Source of the DNA: Lutraria lutraria
Lineage: Eukaryota; Mollusca; Bivalvia; Venerida; Mactridae
NCBI GenBank assembly: GCA_964023205.1
Contig: OZ026833.1
Span: forward strand, 32,452,830-32,516,829
DNA length: 64,000 bases
Reading direction: 5' to 3'
The notes under the pieces are model-generated. The model had not been told where the DNA came from. It made no database searches and worked only from the letters and a program-made list of their open reading frames with translations. The position numbers were made by a program, and so were the translations under genes. The number at the start of each line of letters is the position of its first letter. Within the stretch, counting starts at the first letter, position 1. This document shows, in pieces, positions 12,120 through 24,500 of this stretch.

Positions 12120-14745
12120 TCATTGATCATTGATAATGAGGCTAAAGAATGTGAAGGAACCGATTATTATAAACATAATGAATACAAATAAAAGTCCAGG
12201 CCTTGACGGTCTGCCAATAGAATTTTATAAAAAGTTTTGGAAACAATGTATTTAGTTGTGGATTCCTTAAATAAAGGTTTTGACAAAGGTGAACTCTCGT
12301 TCACACAAAAACAAAGCGTATTTTCCTTACTTTATAAAAAAGACCCGAATAATTTGGAAAACTGGCGACCTATATCTCTTCTTAACACAGACTATAAAAT
12401 TTTAGCAAAGGTTTTAGCAATGCGCTTACAAAAAGTATTACCAAGTATCATAAGCCACGATCAACAAGGATTCATTAAAAACAGATATATATAGGATACA
12501 ATATAAGACATATTCAAGATGTCATATATTTCAAAAACATAACAAACACTCCAGGAGCTATTCTATTTCTCGATTTTAAAAAAGCGTTTGATACAATTGA
12601 ATGGTCATTTTAACAAAAATCTTTGTTGAAATTCGGATTTAAAAATTCCTTTGTACAATGGGTAAACGTTATGTTCTCAAATATACAGTCTTGTCCAATG
12701 AATAACGGTTGGAGTTCTAGATTTTTTGAGTTATCTCGTGGCGTCAGACAAGGGTGTCCATTATCAGCCCTTCTATTTATTATTGTCGCTGAAATTATGG
12801 CGATCAAACTAAGAAACGGCACAACATCTAAATGAATAAAAATAAAAATCGACAAGAATATTAATAACAACACAAAACACATCAAACTCACTCAATTAGC
12901 AGACGACACAACACTATTCATATAAAATGAAAATGAAATAAACATTTCTCCGGAAATAATCGAAGAATTTGGTCAATATTCAGGTCTAAAACTAAATAGA
13001 AATAAAACACAAGGACTCTGGATAGGCAGTTCAAAATCAAATACACACGATGTCGATAGCATAGGTAAATACAAATACATATGTTAAAGCATTAGGAATC
13101 TATTTGGGCAATAACTCCAATGAATGCTAAGGTCTAAATTGGCAGAATAAAATTGAAGTATGTAAATATCTCATACAAAGATGGCAAAAACGAAAACTAA
13201 CATATTACGGGAAAATAACAATAATAAAAAGCTTAATCCTTCCGAAGTTAACATACTTAATGCAATCAATGTCCACTCCAAAAACAAATCGTAAAACAAG
13301 TTACTAAACTATTCTCAGACTTTCTTTGGAGCAATAAACGTGAAAGAATAAAAAGAACAACCCTAATAGGAAATAAACTTGACGGAGGCTTAAGTATGGT
13401 TGATATAGACGGTTATGTAAATTCCCTTATACTAAAATGGATCCAAAACTTGAGATCTTCTTATAATGCAAACTGGAAAATTATTCCTTTATTATTATTG
13501 AACCAGTTTGGTAAAGGACTATTAATATTTGAGATGAACATAGATAACTTGAAATCGCTCCCTAACACTAAAACAACATTGACTCCTATCTATGTCAATA
13601 TCATAGATACATGGATTAAATGTTATAAACAGTCAACTTAAGCACCACCAAAATCATTTAGTACAATCAGGAACCAAATCATATGGGACAATAGGTATAT
13701 CAAATTTAAAGGAAAATGTCTCATATTTAACTCATGGATCAATTCAAATTTGTTTTTCGTTAACGACTTAATTGACATCAACGTCAGAATAAGCGAACGC
13801 AAAATATATGATAAGCTTACAAATAAAACAAACTGGATATCTGAATCTGAAACCATTAAACAGGCAATACCCTTAGAATGGAAGAAAAAAATCAAAACCA
13901 CAGAATCATTGAAAACTTCCATTAAAACTCAACTAAAACTCGACTCAGTGGACAAAACTAATACGAAAATCATTAGTAGCAAGGACTACTACATAGAATT
14001 TATAAAAAGAAAATATGAAATCCCTTATCTACATACACATTGGGAATCAAGCTTCAATAAAAAATTCAATTGGCTTAGCTACTACTATTTCTTAAATAAA
14101 GCACTCGTCGACAATTGTGTCAAACAACTTAAATAAAAGCTTGTACATAACATAATAGTCACTAATGAAAATCTCTACAAATGGAAAATATTCACCTCCC
14201 CAAAATGCCTACACTGTGGAGCTTTGGAAAACTTAAATCACTTTTTTATAACATGTGCTTACATGGACTCTTTCTGGGAAAAGATAATCAAAGTATTTTC
14301 AGAAAATGGCATAAACAACAAAATGAACTCTTAAGAATACATACTTATAGGTTATAAAATCATGTATAAACAATACGAAATAATAAATGTAATATTAAGT
14401 CAAATAGGATACTCTATTTATAAAAGTTATTTTAAAAGTGAACGTAGGAAGAACAAAACTAATATTCTTCAAATATTATATGTTGATTTAGACACATTAT
14501 CTAGATATTATAAATATAAAAATAAATAAAGTTTTGGTTTCATAAAGAAATTTTGTCAAGCTCTGACCATTCCTTAATTTTATTAAAGCTTTTATAACAT
14601 ATATCTCTGCATGCTTATACGTGTGTCTTGAGTTAAACTTGTATCTTCATATATAAAAAGTTGTCAATATTTGCAAAATTATTAATACACCATTTACTCT
14701 ATATATGTACAATATGTATATGTAACCTGTTGTGAATAAAAAAAA
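12120..14745 (+). mobile_element. Decayed L1/Tx1-like LINE (reverse transcriptase part and 3' end)
   Basis: Broken frames show reverse-transcriptase landmarks in order: NKSPGLDGLPIEFY (12.19 kb), NWRPISLLNTDYKILAK (12.36 kb), QGFIKNRY, FLDFKKAFDTIEW (12.57 kb), GVRQGCPLSALLFI (12.75 kb), LADDTTLFI (12.90 kb), and a Cys-rich CLHCGALENLNHFFITC near 14.2 kb. An A-run at about 14737 may be the tail. Stops and frameshifts interrupt the ORF at many sites, and the endonuclease half is missing. It is a dead, 5'-truncated copy; the exact 5' edge is uncertain. Confidence 0.85.
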
Positions 14746-16994
14746 ATGTCATCATTTTCAGATAACACATTACTTTATCTTGTCTTATTGTCAAACATAG
14801 CGACAACTTCCTGCTTAAATCATTTTTGGACTTGATTTTTATCAAAATCAAGTCCTTTGTAATCGTAGACTTATATTGGTCGCTGGACTCCATAACAGCT
14901 TGGTTAAAAGAATGCCACATAAAGGAAATAGTACGCAACTAAATGGTATGTTTATATCGAAGTATCTGGAATCTTTCCCCAATTAAGTGTGTCAGATCTA
15001 AATATATTTCAAATCATTCTATTGTAACTACATGGAAAGAGTCATGTATCTAAATAAGCGCTTGTCGGTAGATACATGAGATATTCAAATGCGTAGAATT
15101 AAAACCGCGTATTCACTGTCCAATAAAATATCTTGCCGTAAAAGTAGTTCTACTTTCGGTTTTCGTTCGATAGAACTTTCAGAAAAATCTCCACGGACGT
15201 ATTCATGCATTTGCAACAATCTACCATCGATGTGTGTGTTTTGTGCCTTTCTAACATTTCTTAATATTACAAAGCGAATTCTCATTTAATCGTATTCCGG
15301 GATATTCACACCAACTTGTGTTATTTTGATGACGGAATCGCTATTTATAGACTCACTCCCCGCAGTGGCTAGTAGCAAAGCGTAACCGATGTGGGGAGTT
15401 TAATTTATCGAAGGCTAAATGTTAAAACTGCGGCTTAAGAATAATAATTCGAGTCGCTAAATACGAACGTAAATTACTGGATACGTGCTTTTAAAATTTA
15501 CTGTTTAAGAGTTCCTTTTACGCCAGATTATTTAGAATTACATAATCACGTCTGAATTTCATGCAACATCGGGTTAACTATAGGACATATAGGTCTTACT
15601 CTACTGTGTCAGGACCTTTTTGATTTGAGTGACCCTGAATGTGTTCAATGCGACGATGTTCTGTTGTGTTAAAACCAGAAGAATCAATGTTTGTATTTAC
15701 TGTTACTGAAGTGTTGTTTACTAGTTTTGTACAATAAAGAGTTTTTAATGCAATTAAATTGTCCTCAATTAATGTGCTAATCATTAAACTTTCCAATATC
15801 AGGCTTTTTTCATTTTAAAATTTTAGCTAAGGGACTATAGTAAAGCCCTAGCTTATGTCATTTACCTATATGCATATGACCTGCATTACAATATGAATGA
15901 AAACTCGGTCCGTAATTTTAAATGTTAAAATATTTGTATGGGCTCGAACGATGTGGGTACACATTTCTCTCTTTTGTCTCGTATGGTAAAAATCAAGTCC
16001 AACAGTACTTTCAGTACTTTGATTGACTGAGGCAGTATCACCTAATTTCAAATATATATAATTAACTGTTGTTGTTGTTTTTTGTCGTTGTGTCTTTTGT
16101 ATGAGATGATGATGCACTGTTTTGGATTATTTTGATCAGGTTTAGTATAATACAACTACTCATATATATTTTTTTCTTTTAACACGATAAGACATGAATC
16201 GTATCATTGATTTCAATACAGGTAAGGAACATTTATATAATTGATTCATGAAACTGTTGATTCATTATTGCGCGTGAATGTAATTCAGAATTAACTAATT
16301 CTGTTATCTTGAAGCTATGAAGTAGAAACTGATAATACAAATAACCAAGCTCTTAAAACATACCCGGCTTGTGTCTGTAATATGGTTTTATCATAGTGAC
16401 TGGAAATGTAAAAAAGGGATGCATTTAAAGGGACGTAACTCTGGACTAAATAAAATTCTTTCATGATGAAGACTCGAAAAGTAAGTTTATTATTTTAATT
16501 CATTCAGAAATCCAATTTTCTTTGACTTTACAAGAGAAATAAAAATGAAATACACCATCAGAATCTTTATCTATTCTAGGACTATATAATGCATATAGCT
16601 ATAGACCTTTTTATCTGAAATATAAACCAGAATAGTCACAAACACTATTTGAAGTGTAAACTATAGTCCTTTAAATTTTCAGCGGTAGTCATAACACGTA
16701 TTTCATGATCTCATGCAACGAAAAGCAAAAATGGCAGTCAATACTAGAGTATAGTATTACAATATTATGTATAGAAATGCATACTTGCAATACTATGTAC
16801 AGTTAAAAAACAGCAAATTTTGAGATCATATGAATAAAATTTACGTATTTAAGTAGGTCGTGTACGTATGTTTGTTTTAAATATAAGTCACCTATCATTT
16901 CATCGATAAAATGTGTTGACATACGTATCCGATAATAATGTTGAAAATTGATTATGATATTCGTTATGTTTATTGACAGTTTGAAAGTTCACAC
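14746..16994. other. Intergenic, no gene seen
   Basis: AT-rich DNA. It contains a perfect 12-bp stem with a 4-nt loop at 14828-14855. Short open frames on both strands at 15085-15289 have no recognised similarity. Confidence 0.4.
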
Positions 16995-17180
16995 CATATA
17001 CAGTCGAAACTGTATTAGTGATCTCCTCTGAATAAAGGCCACCCTGTGAATAAAGGCCATTCTTTTAAAATTAAAACCCATCTATGATTATTTAGAACAA
17101 AATGAACTCTGAATAAAGGTCGCCTTTCAATAAAGGTCACATTATATCATTCCCAAGAGTGACATTTGTTTACTGGTTTG
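16995..17180 (+). repeat. Dispersed AATAAAGG repeat, copy 2
   Basis: It reads CTCTGAATAAAGGCCACCCTGTGAATAAAGGCCATTCTT (in short pieces) and later TCAATAAAGGTCACATT, matching 50655-50850 over its length. Confidence 0.65.
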
Positions 17181-17604
17181 GCTGTATTCCAAACTCAATA
17201 TACTCAGAATTTGTTTTTCATCATAGAAGGCTGGTACGTTTTTGTATGTGATGTTGTGTAACTGTGATTTATACCTAAAATGATCGCATTGACCATAACA
17301 CACATTATCATACACATATATACATAAATACATACATAATGTAAACAAAATCTAAACATATTATACATACATAAGGGTTACAACTCCGAAATGACAGTTT
17401 CTGCACCAAGTTCGTTCAGCACAAAATAACTTTCTCTAAAATAATCATGTTTTTCATTATATTTACAACTGACGGTGAGTTAAACGGCTCCGTTAGCATT
17501 TACTTGGGATCGTTTCATAAATACATGTCTAGGCCAAAACTAATACAGTAACTATTAAAATAATGCAAACAATTGGCTCACTCACTCAACTATAGATATA
17601 TTTT

Positions 17605-17893
17605 TATTTCATCGGATACAACGCAATTTTCAACATTATTTCATTTATATCCTGGCGGACAGTTATCCAGACATAATCTTCCCTTGACTTCATTTAGGCA
17701 TTAACCAGTACTAACTAGTGTTATCACATTCTATCGACAAGCTAATACCAAGCTACCCCACATAATTCAGAGGTGGGGGGGGGGGGTTAACGTAGGATGT
17801 AATATCTTAGCAGTCAAATATGTCACGAATCACCGAAGTTCGAACCTGTGGACCAACGCTCCAACCATTCAACTAGCTGGTCGGGCCCATAAA
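17605..17893 (-). repeat. Near full-length tRNA-derived SINE
   Basis: On the minus strand it starts with A-box-like TAGTTGAATGGTTGGAGCGT and B-box-like AGGTTCGAACTT, has a G12 run (C on that strand's complement) at 17775-17786, and ends with ACTGTCCGCC and AAATGAAATAATGTTGAAAA, the tail type seen at 202-345. Confidence 0.6.
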
Positions 17894-18307
17894 ATAGATA
17901 CCAAATCTAATAATAGAGAAAAAATACTTTATCTACAAACAGAAGAAATAATTTATTACTTAGTTTAAAACAGTTTGAAGCTAAGGTATGAAGTTGTCTC
18001 ATAATATAAAACATATTTACACACCATCCTAACCCAATAATTAACTTGTCAAACATTTTAAACAGGTTCATTTTCGCCCAAAACCAGCCACGTAATGTTT
18101 ATAAAACCCGTTCAGTATAGTAGTCAACGCTGTGCAGAGGTATATAATTAAACGCTCACTGAATTTCACAACATGTGTAAAGTGGAGCAGACGATTTAAA
18201 AAAAACAATATTATTTCGTGTAAATTTATGTATATTTAAGTTATACGTACTTCGTTACTTTTACATTGATAGCGAAATTGCTCTAGAAGGAAATACTCAT
18301 AGTAGAG

Positions 18308-18503
18308 ATGGCTGGAAGTGATACTTGTTCAAGAATTGGATTTATTACACGTCGAGAAGGCAGCTCAACTTATGGAGACATGAATTATGACATATATGCC
18401 GCTTACTGTGAAGCTGACCGAGCCGAAGTGAGGTCTATTCTAGAGACACTGAAACACTATCAGCTCAGTGTGTGTGAGCCTACTTTGCAGAACGATTTAT
18501 CTA
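18308..18503 (+). CDS. TIR-ZnF gene 2, exon 1
   Basis: ATG opens a Ser/Arg leader and TIR strand A (NYDIYAAY, residues 26-33). The exon ends at a GTAAGT donor in phase 1, as in copy 1. Confidence 0.82.
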
Positions 18504-21500
18504 GTAAGTTAATGATATGCATGTTAATGTATTTCCAAGCTGCATAAATAGTTTCTATTTCATGTACGGAAATGTACTGTATTCATTGAGTTAGCTATTG
18601 CTATATTCTAAGTGGCATTCTAACAAGTGTAACTATTTAAAGGATATCCGGTAATTCTTAAGAGAAACTAGTTTGACACAATCATATGCATTCTGCCAAG
18701 TTCTTTTTTGGAGAATCTTATTTTGGCAGCTCCTAGCTTGATTCATTGATACGGTTATGACAGGGTGTATTTGTTTACTTCAAAGTTTTGACTATATTGA
18801 GTATATTCCTAATTCCTAAATATTTTATTTGTGTAGCTGTATTAGGACTGTTTGTGCTGCCTTGCTCAAGGAGAGTTTTATATGTACAATTGTTGTATAC
18901 TGTACAGCATGAAGTTTCATTCTGGTCACTGATATTTTCATCAGTTTCTTTGTGATAACTTTACTAAAGATACCATCATGCAAACGATTAATGAAGCTAC
19001 ATATTTTGACTAAAATCCAAGCTTGACTACTTATACAATACGTATTTCAATATAGTGTTGCGTATCGCATTACATCCCAATACGAAATTTCCTGCAATGT
19101 CAATCCCTAATTATAAGCAACACTTAATTTGTACAAGTATAGAAGTTGCTGCTATTCTCAGCAAAAAGGGAATCGAAGCCGAACGGAAGTAGTGAAATTC
19201 CGAAACAGATTAGGAAGTGTTTTCTTATGTAAGTCTATGCAAAAGAAAAAGGTATCTTCTGTGTGAGGACAATTTTAATCACAAGGACATGATTTATAAT
19301 GCATTATATTATTTGCATAGGAGCGTTATGCGATGCTATGTATTAAATATATATGTAAATTGGTCTTGTAGTTCCTGCCACTAAGATTTTTCGAATATGT
19401 TATTTTTAAGCATGTTACATAGCTCCTGTGACTTGTTTATGCATCATACTTGAACCAGCTATATATATATATAACATTTGTAGAGGTCCACACAAGGAAC
19501 AATATATATATATAGTCATAATTCGCACACTAGTTGGGAGTTTTTTCATTGTAAATTGACACTAGTGTATGACGAAATGTAGCTTTGAAATTAATTTGGC
19601 ATACATATGTAATTGAATATGCCTTTGCCAAAGAGCAAAGACTGAAACAGAGTGTGAACTGAAGCAAAACATAAAGTTGTAATTTTCTCCTTGAGATTTT
19701 TCTGTATAAGAAGGCAAATTTATTGAATGCAATAGAAAGCTACATGACTTTGCCCTTAAATATTAGCAATATTGTTTTATTCCACATAAAGCATTACCGT
19801 ATGAATAGCATCAAAGTTGAAAACGAGAACTAGTCTGGACAAACTTTTCTCAACAATGACCTTTAAGGTCCCACAACTCTTCCAGAAATAACCCGAGCGT
19901 AAAATCGTGTGTGTTGACTGAATGTATAAGAAATCAAGGACCTACAAGTACAAATGTTACTGCGGAGACAGCAATTGGGAGCACCGCGAAAACACTGGCC
20001 ATTTACTATTTGAGTGTTTGACCTTAAATCAAATGTTTTTAAGATCATGTTGTACTGTATAATCATTTGGTATGCACTGTCCATGACTGACCAGTAAATA
20101 TGTATACCTTTGAAATATGTTGGATAAAAAGATTAACATATTTAGCAATAATTCAGTATGCGGGAATAATTGGTGTCAGTAAGTTATATGTGTCGTGATA
20201 ATAACACGTCGTTTTATTGACAAACGGTGTCGTGAGAATAACACGTCGTTTTATTTACAAGCGGTGTCGTAAGAATAACACGTCGTTTTATTGACAAACG
20301 GTGTCGTGAGAATAACACGTCGTTTTATTTGACAAGCGGTGTCGTGAGAATAGCACGTCGTTTTATTTACAAGCGGTGTCGTAAGAATAACACGTCATTT
20401 TATTTACAAGCGGTGTCGTGAGAATAGCACGTCGTTTTATTTACAAGCGGTGTCGTGAGAATAACACGTCGTTTTATTTACATGCGGTGTCGTGAGAATA
20501 GCACGTCGTTTTATTTGCAAATGGTGTCGTGAGAATAGCACGTCGTTTTATTTATAAGCGGTGTCGTAAATATTAACACGTCGTTTTATTTACAAGCGGT
20601 GTCGTGAGAATAACACGTCGTTTTATTTACATGCGGTGTCGTGAGAATAGCACGTCGTTTTATTTGCAAACGGTGTCGTGAGAATAGCACGTCGTTTTAT
20701 TTATAAGCGGTGTCGTAAGAATAACACGTCAATTTATTTACAAGCGGTGTCGTGAGAATAACACGCCGTTTTATTTACAAGCGTTGTCGTGAGAATAACA
20801 CGTCGTTTTATTTACATGCGGTGTCGTGAGAATAGCACGTCGTTTTATTTGCAAACGGTGTCGTGAGAATAGCACGTCGTTTTATTTACAAGCGGTGTCG
20901 TAAGAATAACACGTCGTTTTATTTACAAGCGGTGTCGTTAGTTATTTACAAGCGGTGTCGTGGGAATAACATGTCGTTTTATTTTCATGCGGTGTCATGA
21001 GAATAGCACGACACAAACTAGAAAACAAAGGCGTATGTGCAACTCTGCCAAGAGAATCGCTATACACCAGACCATGAAATAATAAATAGTAACATAATTT
21101 TAACACCTTTTATATCAGTGTGCTAATGCTTGTAAACAACTTTTAAATATGTATATTTTATACTAAAATTATGTCTTATAAATCTATTTTAGTATTTATA
21201 GTAATGTATTTTCATGGGCTGGTTGATGGTAAATTATACTTAATGTCTTTTTATTTGAGTAAGAAAATACTGAACAATTTAATAGATATATACCTAAAAT
21301 TAAAAACACGTTTTAATTTACGTCCACATTGTAATATCTGTGCCCCGGAGATTAACGCAAACTATAGAAAACCTTATGAGGTATAACTGTTTCACGCCTT
21401 CACACCATAACTAACATAACAAAACGCTGTTTTTGCTGCATTTTATTATTATTTGTTGAATTATTACTTTAGAAAATACGTATTCAATTATTGAAGCACT

Positions 21501-24500
21501 TGCAATCAAGAGAATGTCGATATTTACTTACCTTATTTACTTTACTGACAAATCAGTCTGGTTTATTCTCTATATTCATTGTATACATCAACAAAAATGT
21601 ATTCAGTGTACAGATATACATATTTTATACACATTACATGTTAAAATAAGTTAAAGGATATTCAAGACATTTAGATATTCTGCAATGTCGATGGAAGGAT
21701 ACCAACATTCATGCAGTCAGTATCATACAACATACTAATTTGAAGTAATAATCAATGATATATTATCTTCAATGATGGGTTAAATTTCTTAAACATCAGA
21801 AAAAAGGAAAATGTTAAAAAATTCAATAAAGACTTAACATAGTGACTTCAACGCACACAATGATTTATATCAACACAACTATAAGCAATGTCAAAGCATT
21901 GCTAATCTTATAAAAACAGAGCATGTAGATGATAACATCTACGCAGACATGAAACTTATAAAATATTTATGTGGATCAAGTATTTTACAACAGTCAAAAA
22001 TCTGTATTATAAGATGATAGTTTTACATAAACCAACACTACACAATGTGCATAAACATATATTATCAATGAGTCATTTATAAAATAGCATTCACGTCTGT
22101 GCGTTAATATTTCTGTGTGTTCATATTTCTTAGTTAATACTTACGTCTTTGTGTTCTTTGTTTTTAGTTTTAATATACTGTTCACATTTCTGAGTTAAAT
22201 CTTTATCTTCATATTTCTGAGTCTATACTTACGTCTTTACCTTCATATTTCTGAGTCGCCCAGAGGGGGCAAATTAAGTGACAATGAATGTAGCAGAATA
22301 ATATAATGATTAGTTTTATTTCAGGATTCAGGGGTGTAGGGGAAAAGGTGGCCAGGAGGGTAAAAATTGCCAAGACTGTATGATTTAATCATATTTGATG
22401 ACAAAGAGAAAAAGTGGCCAGGAGGGAAAAAACTGGCCAACAATGTATGATTTATTTACATGTGAAGACATTTTTTAGGGGAAAACGTGGCAAATGGGGT
22501 AAAAATAACAGGCAAATAACATTCGAACTGATTAATGTTACAAAATCATATCTCATATACAATTTACCAAAAAAGGATCAACACTTTTTATACTTTCAAG
22601 AATTACCATTCAAATTGTGAAAATCAAAATTAATACAATGTATCTTGTTTCATATACACAATAATGTGTACTATAACATATACACGCAGTATGCAGTAGA
22701 GGAGGAGATGGACTGTTTACTGATATTATTCACGTATAGCGACAGACACGGCGAGTGAATGCGATGATGCGTGTTGAATTTACATGTTTAAATTGTTTTG
22801 AATTGATATAATAAAATAATGAAAAAAATAATGAAAAAAATAAAAGGATTTAAAATAATCCAAAGAAAAAAAAACATACAAAATATAGTTATAAAATGAC
22901 ATTAACTAGGTTCGAACCAATGGTTAGAATGATATATAATTATCTCAAAATCATCAGCACTAATTGAGGCATTTGCATTTATGCTTTCTCTATCTTATCT
23001 ATAACGGTTACCGGGTTATCTGTTACACCTAAATATCGAAATGAGACTAATCCCTCATTAGCATACAACTTTAAATCGACTATACCTTACTTATGTGGAT
23101 ACCAAGAACAGATACTCGTGAAAATAGTTTCTTAAAATGTAAACACTATAAAATATGTATTCTTTTGAAAATGGTAACAAAGGGAAGGAGGAAGGATTTG
23201 CATTTCTACAAGTTTGGTGTTTATGTAGAGGTTTATTTTGTTGGTTTTTTATTACAGCAACATCTCCTCATCCATTCTTATTTACTCAAAAAAGCAAATC
23301 AAAATAATTTCAATATCATTCAGACCTTTTAAATGATATTGTTTCGATGTTTATTTTAAAATGCGTATACGACAGACAGAATTTTCAAGGAGCGATGAAC
23401 TGTTTCGTTGCATTAGCATTCTAAATTTAGGTGCATTTAAGTCGAAATAACTTCGATCTAAGCCAATGAATTAATATATTTTGTAGATAATCCATGGAAA
23501 GCTATGCTGAAGGATGAATTGCACAAAACGAAAATTGCGTTGATATTTCTCACAAAAACGTTTATTAAAAGTGCTTCCTGTATGTACGAGTGTAAGCATG
23601 TTGCTAAGCATTTCATAAAGACAAAAGGTCGACACAGAGTGGTGCTCGTGATGTTAGAACCGTGCAGAATTCCGAGAAATCTCCAAAGGTATAATCGTAT
23701 TCTTGCCTGGCAGCAAAGGGATGACCCTGAGAAGTTACACAATCAATTAATAAAGGCGATACATGGTAAGCATTAATAATAAGACCTTTGGTATGATAAT
23801 CTGAAAGAGCACTGTGGCCATTGTGGCCACAGAATGAAAGAGATCGATTTGAATTAAGTCATCATAAATTCACAATGAAGTTGATATCAGTGTAGCATCT
23901 TGGGGGAGCAATAGGTCTACAATTAGCGCGGGTAGTGTACATGTACCTACATTTCATATTTATCTCACCTATACAATACAACTCAGGGATTCCCCAGTAT
24001 TCCTCGACTTAGTTAATGTTGACAGTTAAATATCGATTGTAGAGGGGCCTTTATGGTGAAGTGGTTAAGGTCTCTGACCAATTATTACTAAACCTTGGTG
24101 GTTAAAATAGCAAGCCTTAACTGTGAAAGTTGAATTTGTAATCCAGTACCGGCTAACTCCTAAATGAATATTCTTATTATTTACTAACCATGTTAATCAA
24201 TGATAACAAAAGATCCATCACGTATCATTTCAGCTCCTCGACGAAACTTCCGAGGTCGCCGGTTGCACTGGATATCTTGTAACACGCCCATCAGGCCAAA
24301 TAAAAGAAGCTGTAACATTTATAATTCCGATGTTAGTGCATGGACAATTTTGTCTAATTTGACAGAAATTAAATGCATATTTCGAAATTGTCATGTCACA
24401 TGTTCTAACGAAGGGTGTACCTTCAATTGTGATGGAGTTAATGCTTTGGACCAATTCTTGCCACACTTAGCAGAATGCAGATACCAGCAGGTGCAATGCA

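Noticed and set aside
12118..14752. ATGTCAT at both edges of the LINE as a target-site duplication
   Set aside because: LINE-like coding sequence seems to begin at or before the left copy, so the 7-bp match is probably coincidental.
14828..14855. Perfect 12-bp stem-loop as a microRNA precursor
   Set aside because: The stem is too short for a pre-miRNA and pairing does not extend convincingly outwards.
15085..15289. Overlapping open frames on both strands
   Set aside because: No family resemblance, no splice context and no paralogue; likely chance.
20188..21015. Repeat array that might suggest a CRISPR
   Set aside because: Units adjoin without unique spacers and the context is an intron of a eukaryotic gene; it is a minisatellite.
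24050..24135. tRNA-like SINE head (GTGAAGTGGTTAAGGTC) in intron 2 of TIR-ZnF gene 2
   Set aside because: No B box or SINE tail could be identified, so only a possible diverged fragment remains.
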